Below are positions 24,647-37,500 of a DNA stretch of 64,000 bases, piece after piece (the stretch's first letter is position 1; every line of letters begins with the position of its first letter). The stretch spans positions 34,716,745 to 34,780,744 of the forward strand of contig CM075102.1 of NCBI GenBank assembly GCA_037576195.1, given 5' to 3'. Both the position numbers and the translations under genes were made by a program. The notes below the pieces were generated by a model that was not told the DNA's origin, ran no database searches, and saw only the letters and a list, made by a program, of their open reading frames with translations. This DNA comes from Phytoseiulus persimilis. Its lineage: Eukaryota; Arthropoda; Arachnida; Mesostigmata; Phytoseiidae.

Positions 24647-24847
24647 TCAAGAATATCCGCCGTAAGAAACTACTTGACCTGAAATCGAAAATACTTCAAG
24701 GACCATGCGCTTACGTAGATGTTTTCTGTGAGAAGATCTCCCGGCTCCCGCCATTCTCATCGCCTCCTCCGACGTCTCGTAGAGAACCGCGGAACGATTT
24801 TTGGGCGTTGATCTTTTGTTCTCCCGAATCGCTTCCAACACAATCAT
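24647..24847 (-). CDS. Small ORF downstream of SEC20, unrecognised
   Basis: Begins with ATG at 24847 and starts MIVLEAIRENKRSTPKN, followed by a helix-like ETSEEAMRMAG part. It reads 66 residues unspliced. A canonical donor (CTAC/GTAAGC) and a TTTCGATTTCAG acceptor inside it would remove 36 bp and keep the frame, giving 54 residues. Composition looks coding, but there is no family match from memory, and a 36 bp intron would be very short. It sits about 280 bp beyond the SEC20 poly(A) signal on the same strand. Confidence 0.3.
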   Translation of the reverse strand: MIVLEAIRENKRSTPKNRSAVLYETSEEAMRMAGAGRSSHRKHLRKRMVLEVFSISGQVVSYGGYS

Positions 24848-25122
24848 TCGTTACTATCTGTCGTTGGAGAACTCGTGAAGATGGGGAAACGTTGTCCGGC
24901 GGAGCTGTTCGATAATCGTCCGACCGCCCGTGCGCGGTTCTCGTTCGTAGACTTGGGACTCGTTGGAATCATCAGTATTTCGGCTGCGAATCGTTCAAGA
25001 ATAAACCGCCAACCATGAGTTTTCCACCGCACACAATCTCCCAGTACGACTCGAACAAGACTTCTTCCTGGGCGAAGAATACCCAACCTAAATGCATTCA
25101 TGCGTGACGATTTCAGTAAAAC

Positions 25123-25128
25123 TTTATT
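25123..25128 (-). terminator. Poly(A) signal for SEC20/BNIP1
   Basis: AATAAA read on the minus strand, about 240 bp beyond the SEC20 stop codon. Confidence 0.5.
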
Positions 25129-25369
25129 CATCCCAAAACAGTTGCTCCCCAATTGTGGGTGCGCCATGGATCCCTATGCCATCTCGAGTGCAAGTCGACC
25201 TCATCCTCGATGGCGAAAGTAGTTCGTATAGCTGTTCGCGCGTAAGAACCATTAGCTGACAGATAGGAGCGATAGAGACGAAATCTCCCGACGTATAAAA
25301 ATTACTGTGAACAACAGCCCCGGTGTGTCCTCCACATGGACACGTAGAACGGAATCGGCGGAAGGACAC

Positions 25370-26282
25370 TCAGAAGAGCCAACTCCAAAGCCAGGAGAAA
25401 GGGATTCCTGCACGCCTTTTGAAAACATAGAAAACACAAGCGAAGAAAAACAGAAAACTAAAGAAAATCAAGATCTTGTCCGTTGTTTCCCTCCGATCAT
25501 ATTTCGTGAGTAGCTTCGAAGATTGGTGTATGACGTTGCCCATGGCTTTGGCCTCTTCGCCGCTCTCAACGATTCTCGACGAGGTTTCTTCGAGTTGAGT
25601 TAAGGCTGTTGTCGACGACTGGACCTGGAATAGCGAATGGGGGATCGGATTCGCGTTAGCAACATCAATGCCTTCTCATTTCGTCCGGGTTACAGTGAGA
25701 CACTGTATCTGTGATCGCGCACGCTATAGTCCAGTTACCTGATCACTCATAATGCGTGAGATCGTCAGGAGATTGGAGGTGACATTGCTGGAGCTCCGAA
25801 CCAGGACTTCGCTCTCCATTTTACCACGTTTTTTTATGCCGTCCCCTTGACCTTGGGCTGTGTCGGTGCGGAACAGTTCCGATCGCTGTTTACCTTCCAG
25901 TGTTTTTTGGGCAGTGACATTCGCCTTTCTCAGAGACGACTGAAAGAGGAAATGACATTGAGTAGGACTGTAGGGTCACGTGACTGGAAAATCAGTGGCT
26001 CCATCCCACTCATCTGCAGCGACGCACCTGATTATCGAAATGAACTTTACGATATGTATCGACCAAGTTCATCATTTCCTCTCGGTTTGTTCTGGTAGCG
26101 CTATCGGCGAGACCTTCGACGTCACGGATCATCCGATCCATTTTGTGCATAGCTTCCGATGCCTCACGATTTCGCAGGGCAACTTCTTCGAGATCTTCGC
26201 AGGAAAGGACTTCTCGTATCAATGACTTGAGTTTGACATCGATGCAGACCAATTCTTTCTGGAGTTCGACTGGTGATCGCAT
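25370..26282 (-). CDS. SEC20/BNIP1, ER Qb-SNARE-type protein
   Basis: Tail-anchored SNARE of the endoplasmic reticulum that works with the Use1/syntaxin-18 complex in Golgi-to-ER retrograde fusion and ER structure. Four exons agree in phase and length: 26282-26028, 25939-25894, 25857-25739 and 25624-25370, coding for 224 residues, close to the 228 of human BNIP1. The N-terminal coiled region begins MRSPVELQKELVCID. The Sec20 core follows with RKANVTAQ at the family's RKANL position and LLTISRIMSDQ at LMGISRMMAQQ. Near the end KLLTKYDRRETTDKIL precedes a single hydrophobic anchor (FFSFLFFFACVFYVF) and a short lumenal tail. The tail ends GIPFSWLWSWLF rather than an HDEL-type signal. Everything expected of the family is present. 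Confidence 0.93.
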
Positions 26283-28739
26283 CTGGAGAGTTCCGGTTCG
26301 TCACTCAACATTCCTCCACAAATGTGTTTGACCGCGAAAGATACCGTCGGAATATCATGATAGTGTCTTTGAGACTGGGGAAAGGACGCCATCATCCACG
26401 AATTACATGATGGAGGGTCGCTTGATGATCACTGTCCCAATGAATGAACTTTTATAATCACATCACTGACGAAAGACTTTGAAGTAAGGAATATTCAGTA
26501 TGCGAGATATAAAATTCATCAAACTCCATCGGATGGCCGATCACCTCCGGGAGCATCGAGAGCGTCCACCAATGCCAAGCTCCTTGACCTTTAGATGGAG
26601 AACGATGGCAGCCGTGGTTCACGCTCATGTGGCTCCCACTTACGCATTCTACATTGAAGGTTTACCTTGTTATTACGTCTCTCCGTAATGGACCCACGTC
26701 AGCGCTGTCTGGTGTTCGAGCCCTTGGGACCCACGGGCCGTTCGGATGTTCGGTGGGTGGAATGCACAACGACTTTGCGACCGAGGGAGATCTCCGACTC
26801 CGATTCTATCATATTATCAGCATTTCGAAGCCGGCTGAGAACTCGAATTCCGACAGCCGCTCAAACCATCAAACGGAATGTTTATGTTCTCTCACTCCTG
26901 TACGTCGTCTGCTCCAACGCAGCTGACTCGGCGCGCGATCGCGAAACAAGCTTTAAGATCCGCAGGAATCCTGCTTTCTCGAGGGGCTGGAATCAATCTT
27001 GGAGCGTTTGACGATCATTCTGTCCGATTTCGCATCTGGAAACATGTTGTTCCTCTGAAGTCACGTTTCGTTTGAGGAACTGCCGTTGGAGGTATCGATT
27101 CAGAGGCCAACTCGTCAGAATATTTGCCCACTTCGATCTCGCTGCAAGGCCGGGAGGTTCGGGGGTGATTAAAATGCTAGATGGAGGATGTCATGATGAA
27201 ATCGTTCTAATCTCGTCCATAATGGCGCAGTCGAAGTGCGATGACTCTACGTTAAGCGTCTTAGTGTCGCCTGAGCCATGGCTGAGGCTGTGGATCTACT
27301 GCAGTCATCGAGCAATCAAGCAGATAGGAAGCCGGCTGAGCAGCTGATCACAAGGTCTATCTATGGGAAGCTGATAACAAAAGAAGAATGGAGAATGGTA
27401 CATACGTGTGTTAAGTGTATTTCAGCTCTCGAAGCAGCACGGGGAGTTTATCGGAAGAGACAACGCACATAGCCTTCTCTCATATCAGCGTGAACACTAC
27501 CTTGACCACAAACTTGGGGCCCCACGGTCTGGGTGTGTTCCTCCAGGATTATTCGTTCTCCGTATCGGCTCCGCCGGATCAGGAAGAGCGCGACGGAGTA
27601 TCTGTCAGTGGAAGTATTTCAGGAGCTTGCGAATAGCAATCCGCTGACCTGAGCGAGCAGTTTTCGCGAAAAATTCAATTTTTTCGAGAACCGATATCGA
27701 TGGCGACTATGGCGAACGTACACTAGTATAATCAGCGGCTCCAGATTCCAGAAGATCTTCATTCGGAGAATCGAGTCCTGCCCCCGTTGGGAGCTTACTC
27801 GCTTGATAGCATGTGACAAAGTTTCTCTAACTTCATCTAAAAGACGGAAGATTGAAAGACTGGTGGTTCCAACCATCTCCTCTTCTTCCAGAGAATGAGG
27901 AAGGATACACGCCGAGTCATCTCAGGCCCCCATCGATTACCCATCAGCTTGGGAACCGAGGTTCCTGTAAGGCTGTTCCCTCGTCTTGCTGACCCGGCCC
28001 TCCTGTTTCTTGTGTATCATTTTCCCCGTCGAGAGCGTTTTAAACTGATAGATCCCGGCGAATCATCGTCAAGCAAGAATGATCACCGGTGCTTAATTGT
28101 CATTTCTAGAAGTTCGGGTGATTCTTCTCGGATGGCACCTCATTGACGATTTCCGTCTTTCGGAGCCTGCCTGGACCAGGCTCTCGCAGCAGGCAGCGGC
28201 CGCATTAAGTTTTGACCGTTGGGAAACCCGAATGAAATTTCGAGAAAACATACAACATGAAAGATTTCTCCTCGTTGGATGAAGATGGAGCTTACAGGTG
28301 TTCGCTAAAGGAAAAAAAGACAGAGCTTTCGCTGAGTTCGATGATACAGGACTGATTTACGGATCGAACTGAGCCTAGGCGAGACAGCTGTGCCCGCGGA
28401 TCTAGTTGTTCTCACTCTCGTGAGTAGAGGCCCGCTTGGGAGCGGGTGTCGCGACAGACGTCGGACCACACCGCTATTCTGCGAACACATCTACCCAGCG
28501 CTCGACCACGTTCCAGCTCCCTCGGATCGCAGAACTCAACCGAACTCTGATATTTTCAATCCACGGATATAGTCATCCACCACAGGGAGAATTCTCCCTG
28601 AAAGTCCCACATGATCGAATCTCGATTCCACGCAAATGCGCATGGCCCAATAAAGCGCTTCCAATGGAATAGAAATGTCTGATGAGCTTCACATCTCAGG
28701 ACTGATGTTCAGTATTGTTTTCCCAGTCACAAGACTTGT
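26283..28739. other. No firmly supported gene between SEC20 and Myb
   Basis: On the plus strand 26694-27010 and 27278-27636 hold coding-like but mutually incompatible frames (see findings). They cannot be joined with a normal-sized intron, and no family is recognised. The minus frame at 27619-27876 is equally unassigned. Confidence 0.4.
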
Positions 28740-29015
28740 GGAAAAGTCGCACCATCAGAAGCATGGGTCACCAGCGCACGAGCCGGGCAGGCGGCGACAA
28801 ACGAGTCACTCTCTCCCGTGACATGGGTAAGGCGGCTGTCGTTGGTTTTTGTATCGCGTCGCAGAGCAGACTTCCTTAGCTGTTTGAAATGGCGCGAGTT
28901 GGCTTGCTGGATTAGGCCTTCGACGGCCGATCGTGCGCACCAACTGGTGGTCCATGTGAAGAAGGACGACTGAGGAGTTTCTAGCAGTAGTGCGAATAAG
29001 CTGTCCTCCTTGATC

Positions 29016-32000
29016 ATGGACGACTTCGAGGACAGCAGCTTCGAGGAAAGCAGGAATGTGTCGTTAAACAAAAGCAAGAACTCGTGTCGGTGGACTAAAG
29101 AAGAAGACGAGCTTCTTAAACATCTAGTTCAATCAATTGGTGAGCTCTCCTTCCATATTTCCTTGCTTCCCGGTCCTACGGTGTCTCGGAGCGTCGTCGA
29201 AGTCGTAGCGCTCGTTTCCAACTATACATGGTTTCGGCTCGAGCTTGGGGCCTCGCACTTCGCCATATGCTGTTGCCGTGGGATCTCAAGCCTAGCCTAA
29301 ACCTTCCTTTCGGAGGAACATTTCGCGATCTATATTCCACTGGAAAATCTCCGCGCTAGAATACCGACCAAGATCTTGCGCGTCGTTCGCGCGGGAAACT
29401 TGCCGCCAAAATGGCAACCTTGACAAGGGGGTTGGGCTTCGTTCAATGATGGCCCATTATGTTGCTGCTTCGGATCTGAGGCCCAAGGACAGCATGTGTC
29501 CGATTATCGAGCAACACTGTGATTGATGCAAATTGCCCCTGTGGACGGAGAGACGTGCGTTGATCGAAACTTACTCCCGGAACATCTTCGACTGCAGTAG
29601 AGGACCGATTTTGTTTCTTCGGGGAACAGGCACGAAACTTGGAGCAGCATTGCCGCTGCTGAACCGGTCGGCATATGTGCATGTGGGTTAGGGAATCCTT
29701 GTGTTTCTCTCGAAGAAATACGAGAGTTTATGTTGCTTGTCAAGCCGACCGGCACGACCGCGGAAGTAGTTCCCATCGGGTAATGTAAATAGAACGTCAC
29801 AGAGGAGCCATCTCAAGACGAGCGTAGAAACTGGATGAACCTCGAATATTAGAAATTCGGCGTGTTTAGCGAAATCCCGTTCTTATTTCACTCCTTATTT
29901 GATCAAAACTCGAATCAGTAGGGATGAGGGTTGCTTGTGTCGTTCTCGTTTTTCGGTCGCTAGTCCCTCTACTCGACCGCACATCGTCTCTGTAAATACG
30001 ACTCCCGCGGAATTCTTCAGTTTTGGTCCATCTGTTGGAGAACATTTCCCGATGACATTTTCCGCCGCCTGCCCTGCAGAGACAACACCTCTCGAATTTA
30101 CGTCGGAATTCGTTTTTTGTTACCGTTCCTCGATAGGTAAGAATAATCTAATCACAACTTTTTGGATCACATCGTGGACCATTGTTAACGGGGGGCGCAA
30201 GGGCTCTTAGGGGCGGGGAGGCGGCGAATGTATTGTCTCTGACCTGTCTCGAATCTGGCGAGAAAGCAAGAGAGCCATCCATCTATCGAGTCTAGTCGAC
30301 CAACCAGAAGGCATTGCCCCAACGCTACAGACTATGGAGCGATGTGAGTTTGTGTGCTGCTCGTGCTCCTCCATGCTGTACGGCAGATGGTTGCTATCCT
30401 GCTTGATGGCTGCCAGCCAGCCAGGCTGGTTGGTTGCTCGGATGGTGTGTGGCTGCAGCCTGCCATGTGAGCGAGCGAGCTCCCGTGATCCGCTGCTGAA
30501 GGGGGCTTGTGCTTCGAGGGATCATCGAGCGGCAGCAGCGGCCGGGACACAGTCGTCATGGCATGGGAACGAGCCTGGGAACGGGCGGCTGGAATTTCAG
30601 AAACTTTATCAACATATGTGCTCTCTCCCCATGATCATGAGCACTCGACTTCACAGGGTCGCGCGCTTACAATAGGATCGAGCGGGACAGGGGTGTTGGG
30701 AGAAAAGTTAGAGTCGCACTCGATTGAACTCGGGAAATATAGGATACTACGAGTGATCTCTTTCTTTCTCCATCGGGATTCGTCTAAATGTTGGTCGGGA
30801 GCGTTTCGGAACCCCCAACGTAGCTCTGTTGAAGCCGTCGACAGGATCGGCTTGTTGTTCCGAATCCTCGAAGGTGGACGAAAGAAGCTAGCGACGGAAA
30901 TTTCGGGAGCGAGGCCGATTCCTGAGGTTGTACCTCAAGGAGGAGCCCTGTTTTTATGTGAGAACGTTGAACACCGGGAATCTACAGAGTGAGTTGTGAA
31001 CAGGTTTTCTGCATTCTATTGTTGGCACGGAACGCCGAACGTCGAGCTTTCCTTGACCGCCGAAGCCCCTGATTATTGGCGCGCTTCGTTGACTCCGGTG
31101 CGATCTTCACTCCGAGCACTGCTTTCGAAGGTCTGCCTGGCTTCTATTAGGTCCGACGTCATCGTGCCAGGTGCAGCGTTGGCGCGTAGAAGGGGTCTCC
31201 GACTATGGCGAGCGTACGAGCGAATGACGAGGCCGAATCGTGATGGCCGAAGGGGCCGCTGCAGCCACCGTCGTCGCCTTCCGATCGTTCCGATGATGAA
31301 CATTGCTGATGACCTTCCAGTGGAGTATGAGCCAGATCTACCCGTAGACATTTCATGCGAAGGGGTCTGGAAGGCCAGATGCGTTTTGAGATTGTTATTT
31401 TTATGGCGTCACTCCGTCGAACGCGGGGACGAACAATGGAGGCGAACGATTCCGAAGTTTCAGAAACGAGTTCTGAGATCCCCGTTCGGCTTTTCAGGTC
31501 AGAGCGATTGGGCAACGATTGCGTCACAATTCAACGACCGTTCCGACGTACAATGCCAGCAGCGATGGCACAAAGTTGTGAACCCAGAACTCGTCAAAGG
31601 CTCCTGGTCGAAAGAAGAGGACGAAAAAGTCGTCGAGCTCGTGAAGAAATACGGTCCCAAGAGATGGACTGTCATCGCCAAACATCTGAAAGGTATTTTA
31701 TCGGCGGCAGACAATAGAAGCTGGCAGGAAATGTTTGTGCCTATGAAATTTCCTCTCATCGTGTCTGGCAGAGAATCTTCGGAGGGTAGGATGTTTCGAA
31801 GATAGCGTGCACCTCCGTCACGGCCAGCTGCGCTCGTTCACAAGGCCCCTGTGTTTCAGGTCGTATTGGAAAGCAGTGTCGCGAGAGGTGGCATAACCAC
31901 CTGAATCCAAACATCAAAAAGAGCGCCTGGACCCAAGAAGAAGAACGAGCCATAATCCAGTATCACGCCCAACTTGGGAATCAATGGGCGCGTATCGCTA

Positions 32001-33615
32001 AGATGCTGCCCGGTAGAACGGACAATGCTATCAAGAACCACTGGAACTCAACGCTCAAGAAGCGCGTTGAGGGCGGTGAAAACATGCGTTCCTCTGCCAA
32101 GCGGAAACAGAAGCGCCAGAGCGCCCAGGCTTCAACGAGCTCCATTCTCCTGGATACGTCGAACGTAGTCAAGGAAGAGCCGACCGACGTGTTCTACCCG
32201 TCCTCCTCGACGGATTCCATGCAACCTTTGTGGCAAGATGAATATTTTAACAACAGTTCGGAAAATCGACAGTGCCCCGTACCGGCACCCCAGATGTATC
32301 CGACAATATCCCCAGTCAAAACTGAAGACATCAATCGAATGCTTTCGCCGCTTAAGGACATCCGAGTCGAGGAGCTCCAAGACATGGAGGAGGATTTCCA
32401 AGATACTGCTCCGCCCTACGACGTGTGAGTCTCTCCTCTGAATTAACCGCGTGATCGTTCCTCATCGAGAGTTCCTCATTTCTTCCTCCAGTTGACGCTC
32501 GAGGTTCTTGTTCGTCATCGGATATCTGAATATATTCTCCCTCCCTCGCAGAAGGCACGTCGTTCGTCCGGATCATCAGAGTTATCTAATGACGGACAAC
32601 GTCCAGCGATGTTTGCAAACTCCGCCCATCCTCAAACGACGGAGACCCCTGGGGGAACAACCCAACCCCCCGGTGACTCTCCGCCTTGGCGGCTACGTCA
32701 AATACGACACACCAACTGTGAGTACTGATCACGCTCGGATCGCTCTAGCTCAAGATTATCTTCCGTAACGGCACTGTTCGGCGATGGATTCACAATCGAA
32801 ACTGCTACTTTTTTTCAGCCTGCGGCCAGCACATTCTCTCCCTCGCAGTTCCTCAAGCAACCGCAGACACCAACGTCTTCGACGCATCCACTGGACTCCT
32901 CTCTGTGCGTCCCGCTGAGCCCTTCAGCGATGCTTTGTTCTACGCCGAAAGCACAACAGCGAACGCCATCGAAAAGGGATAACACGGCGACTCCAAGGAC
33001 GCCGACTCCCTTCAAGAAAGCTTTGGCTGAAATCGAAAAGCAGAGGACGAACACGGGTCCCACGCTGGACGAGCTCGACGACCTTATCACACCGGTGTCA
33101 GGCCCGCAGGCCGTATACGTGTCGTTCGACAAGGAGAACTCTATGAACAATGGTTCTGCACCGTTCCGAAAGGCACGCAAGGCTCTACATCAATCGTTTG
33201 CCAGCGAAAAGCTGCCTCCGGTGAATGAAGACTACATGTATCCGGAAACGCCGAGTAAAAGTTTGATCGAGGACAGCTCGGTTCGTTTCTCCCCTCCTCA
33301 AATTCTCCAGGATGCTCTAGCAGAGAGGGATCCGAACGTCCATTGGAACACACAGCGCTTCAAGAAGAGGTGAGTGCTTGGAGTCTGTCGGAGATGAGTC
33401 AGCTGAATCGTCGCTCTTTCCGAAGCCGAATCGACCTAACTGATGATCTGTTTCTCCCCAAAACTAGACTTGAGCCGTTGAACACCGCGTCGCAAGAAAA
33501 CATTGCTAACGCGCCGTTCGGAGCCGTTGTCGCCGGTCGTACTCGAGATCAGCTAGAGCTGACTGAACAAGCCCTGTACTTTATGCACATGAAACCTCGG
33601 CCGTTGAACCTTTAA
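29016..33615 (+). CDS. Myb: Myb transcription factor, three repeats (A/B/c-Myb type)
   Basis: Animal Myb, a nuclear DNA-binding factor of the dREAM/MuvB-linked cell-cycle class. Six exons fit in phase: 29016-29139, 31498-31692, 31860-32424, 32552-32717, 32819-33369 and 33468-33615; the product is 582 residues. The first ATG is 29016, six bases inside a frame opened by a non-ATG codon. Repeat R1 spans about residues 25-75 ([11 protein letters not shown] ... [12 protein letters not shown]), R2 about 77-127 ([42 protein letters not shown]), and R3 about 129-178 ([26 protein letters not shown]). A conserved EEPTD acidic segment follows. The C-terminal Myb module is present: TPPILKRRR, then [18 protein letters not shown], and the end [13 protein letters not shown] before the stop. 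Intron 1 (2.36 kb) splits R1 in its middle. Complete, and unmistakable as a family. Confidence 0.96.
29386..29398 (-). promoter_or_regulatory. E2F-type site in Myb intron 1
   Basis: On the minus strand this reads TTTCCCGCGCGAA, a full match to the E2F consensus TTTSSCGC. It lies about 250 bp into the first Myb intron. Myb genes are classic E2F/DREAM targets, so a regulatory role is plausible; the site could also occur by chance. Confidence 0.35.
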
Positions 33616-34092
33616 CCTTCTCCTCGGAAAGATATATCACGATAATATAACATATATACACACACCTTCCCAGACGACAAATGTCACATATGAGCGACTT
33701 GGGAACGCACGTTTGTTAGCGCTTCGGAGTCGTGGTTGCGATAAATATGCCTCGATACATAATTTCGATAATATAACCAAACCTTGCACCGAACACTCCG
33801 GGAACATATCTTCACTCGAACAACATCGTTGGTCGAATGGAGTGTGCAGAGTGAGCAGAAGCGTGCAACCAGGGCCGCAGAAACAGCACGCGAGGAGAGA
33901 ACACCCAGGCGGAGAAATTATTAATGTTCAGCACTTCGCGTTCCGTCTTCCAGATCACCTCAATAGGGGGAGTGTCCGCCCGAATCACCGGAATAGTGGA
34001 GCTCCATTGCTCAGAACGATTGTAATAGCGGAGCCGGTTGCGATTGCGTGTGCCACAAAAACCTGCCATGCTCGTCATGGATTCGAGCTGAT
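33616..34092. other. Myb 3' flank, no gene seen
   Basis: Short AT-rich tract just after the Myb stop (GATAATATAACATATATACA), probably 3' UTR. No canonical AATAAA was noticed. Beyond it only unassigned frames occur. Confidence 0.4.
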
Positions 34093-34356
34093 TCATCCTC
34101 CCACGGAACCTATAATGCTTTGTGATCTGGCGACGTGTTCGATCTGAACGTCGGTCTCTCGAGATGATGTAAGCCGGTGTGAGGTTTCGTTTTCCATCTC
34201 CAAGCTGACTCCCTGTTTATCAACATCATTTCTGCGAAGTTCATCGAGCACGGATTGGAGAACGGGGTCAAGTTGATACATCGACTCAGGGTCTCGCCCA
34301 TTGAGAACCACACATTCAGCATCTCCGCCGGGTACGCTACTGGTGATGATTCGCAT
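34093..34356 (-). CDS. Small acidic ORF, unrecognised, convergent with Myb
   Basis: From ATG at 34356 the frame runs 87 residues. Its composition is strongly protein-like: GGDAECVVLNGRDPESMYQL, then DPVLQSVLDELRRNDVDKQG, then a polar acidic tail ending SQSIIGSVGG. A stop codon sits directly before the ATG, so it is either a short gene or an exon entered at the ATCACCAG acceptor just inside. No domain is recognised. Confidence 0.35.
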   Translation of the reverse strand: MRIITSSVPGGDAECVVLNGRDPESMYQLDPVLQSVLDELRRNDVDKQGVSLEMENETSHRLTSSRETDVQIEHVARSQSIIGSVGG

Positions 34357-37300
34357 TCAAGAAAGAACGAATTCCACCGAAGAGTCGATCGAGTCGTTAG
34401 CGCGTAAGCGCTGGATCCGATCCCTGCCACGGGTTGTTTGCCGCTCCTCGCACTCCAAAGACCGGTCAGAGCCAAGGAACTGCGAGGACTCGAGAAGAGT
34501 TAGCGGGAATAGCCTCGCAATTTAGTCAGTCTCTGCCTGCGTGCATGAACAATTACTTGAAAGGCTCCACGTAGAGCTGAGGTACGGGAAATATGTTTGT
34601 GATTGTTATCCGGTCATATGCAGAGATGAGTGTCCCCCTAATAATTTACGCACTTGGATCTCTACATGAAAAGTATATATTCACGAAAGCACGACAATTA
34701 TACTCGGTATACTGCAAAATGATGAGCTCACTGTCGAGCTGCACTATTCAACGTTTGAAATCTTGTCCACGACGTGAACTCAATAACACTGAAGACTCGG
34801 CGTCAAAATACTGATGTTCGAACACCAGGTGTAAAGGCAGATTTATCGCTGGTCCTCATGGGTATATTCACCGTGTTTCTAAATGGAGTCCGAATGAGCG
34901 AATGGAGACATGGGAAAGGCGTGGCAGCTCGGCGGAGGAAGGCGTGCGTGGCAGTGTATTTTCTGTATTCACGACGACTCCGCTGCTCCCTTGCCGAGAC
35001 TGCCTAGGTAATACACCAGGGGGAGAAGGGGGGGGGTACAATAGTAGTATTCTTGAACTCGATCGGGGACTCACTGACTCGGTCTTTTGACAATTATCAG
35101 AGCGGAGAATTGTGGAGAAAGGCAGTGATCCCGTGACGAGTTGAGAAATTCCAAAAACTCATGGCCAGTCACTTTTTGCCGTATAGGAATGGCTGACTGA
35201 TGCATTGGGTACGAACCCAATGTATTACTTATGGTAGTCTGACGTTTTTGAAAAGTTGCAAATAACGGTGTCGCGAACATGCTTGACCGCCGGAAGACTC
35301 TGTTAGAGGTGGTGTGAACCTCTACTGCTTGCAATCATTGGATATGATTAATAGAAATTGTTCTTCCTGTTCGCTACCCTTTTCAGAAGGAAAAGTAGAA
35401 TTATTATATTCATTCTCTGCCCGAAGCTGTTTATGGCGTCGAAATCATGAGAATCGAATTCGAGTACCTTCGAGGGTGTCCCAAAATCGGTCTCCTTACT
35501 TTTGCTCGTCCTAAACGATGTGCTCCAGGAGAGTCTCCGTTGAGCGAAACGTGACGAGGGATTTCAGTCGACACTCTCTGTATAATATAAATGGAAAATG
35601 ACACGGAATACCTACAAAAACTCTGAACAGCTATACCTAACTTATTTATTTAACAGAAGAAAAAAACACTATCATTTACATCGGAGAACTCGCGCCGACG
35701 AAGCAGTTGTTCAAGGGAGCACTGTGACCCGTCGAAAGAAACCCCTCAAGAACTTTGGTATCATTGTGCTTTCATTAGACATCAACAATCACTGTTCATT
35801 CGGTTGGGACCTGATACTTGATTTCCTTATCATAAATATTTTCATTCTATCGCTGGGAGGTCGTGATTGCTGGTTCTCCCAGTAACGTAATGAACCATCA
35901 TATGTATAGGTTATCGAGGAAAATAATCGTTGAATCTGATAGAAGGGCCATGAAGATGTCTTCTAGATCAAGTACAGTTTCGCATGAGTGTTCTGCGAGT
36001 TGCATACAATATGAATAGCGTAAGGTTTCACGTACCCAATACATACATTCATACTCAGTACGGCTGCTTGAACAATAAACCTATTTATCCTTCTCTGAAA
36101 TCATCCATTGGCATCATTGAGCTGTTGTGAATCCAGCTCATGACTATTCCAATCTTAAATGGATCTGACCCGTTGTCTTCCACCATTGAGTTACTGCAAA
36201 CGTCAGGGGAGTGGCTGGGATTTCACAAGTACTTGTGATATCTCAGAGCTAACGGATCGACCGCGGAGATCCCCTTCGGATGAACCTGATGATGATCCCC
36301 CTCGAAGCCCCTCAATCGTGGCCACCCGCGAGCACGGAGCAACACTGGACCCGGCACAAGGAAAAGGAGCCAGGGGTACCTCATCGGTTTTTGGACGATG
36401 GGTCTATTGCTACTCGTTTCTCATGAGCGGCCGTGATTTGGGCGCAGTCTAAGCCAATCCCACTGTCCATTAATGATGTTGGGAGTCGTGATTACTTCAA
36501 ACGACGAATCACTCAAGCACCTTTCGATGGAGCGTGGGTATCACGCTGTTTCCCTATCCCTTTAGTTGGATCCGAAATGTTCACGGAAAGTTGCCAACTG
36601 AGTGTTGGTACTACTTCGCCCTTCTAAATGCTTCGTAGTCGGAGCACATGGATCACTTGAATCAAATCGAAGCAGAAAATGCTCATTTTAAGGCTGTTCC
36701 CTTTGGGCAACTCCAAGGATTAGTTCATGTGGGCCCGCTTTCATGAAGCCTCATCTTTTTCATCGCTGCTCGCTAAGTCTGGTCTGGACCGCTGCGATCC
36801 GGCAGTAGAGTAAGCTGCAGCGAGAAGCCCAAAGAAGAAGCGAGCGAGCTATGGCTCTATGGCTGGGGAGCAACGAGTCGCACAAACGTCGGTCGGTATG
36901 AATATTTCGGTTTATTCTCCTTTTTCTACGGGGATGCCATGAGCACCACTGTTCGGCGCCAGCGATCTTCCGGCCTTGAACAGACTGGACTCGGCAACAA
37001 TATTTACTTTTCGGGATGATCGCACCGAAGATGTTCCCGAAGAAAATCATTCACTGGTGCGAAGTCCAGCTCTTTTCTCGAACATATCGTCAGCTGAACC
37101 TGTCTTGTTCGACGCTACGTCTGCTATTTTCTCCGATTTTCGGCAATCGTTATATCGCCCAGTTTTCTGAGTAGAAGTAGAGACTGAACCGGCCGCATCC
37201 GCTTCTCAACCCCTCCGCTCCCATGTTCTCCACTCAGAATACACGATCTTCTCTCCGCGTTCCTGGCGAGAGCACAAATCTCTTACACATATAGGAAGCG

Positions 37301-37500
37301 CTTTGATCTGAGTTAAGCTCATCGGAATGTTACACTTCCTCTCTCTTGAAAGAATATTTTCTTAGTCCGCTCCGGGAACGTCTCAACATGGGATAGGGTT
37401 CAACGACTACCGCGCTTTACATTTATACAGTACCGAGATGAACACTTACGAGCGTCATCAGGACGCGTAATCATTATTAAATACGGATTCCTCGAAAACG
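34357..37500. other. AT-richer intergenic block, no supported gene
   Basis: Base composition shifts towards A+T from about 34.5 to 36.1 kb, with a G-run (about 35027-35036) and a GAGGGTGTCCCAAAAT string near 35474 of the sort seen at ends of some transposons, but no inverted partner was found. The plus frame 36159-36452 is coding-like in part (SPSDEPDDDPPRSPS) yet unsupported. Confidence 0.4.

Noticed and set aside
30996-31805. 269-codon plus-strand frame as a separate gene
   Set aside because: Only 31498-31692 is coding, as Myb exon 2; the rest is intron sequence that happens to be open in the same frame.
35027-35600. GGGTGTCCC string and G-run suggesting a transposon end
   Set aside because: No inverted or direct partner and no target duplication could be found.
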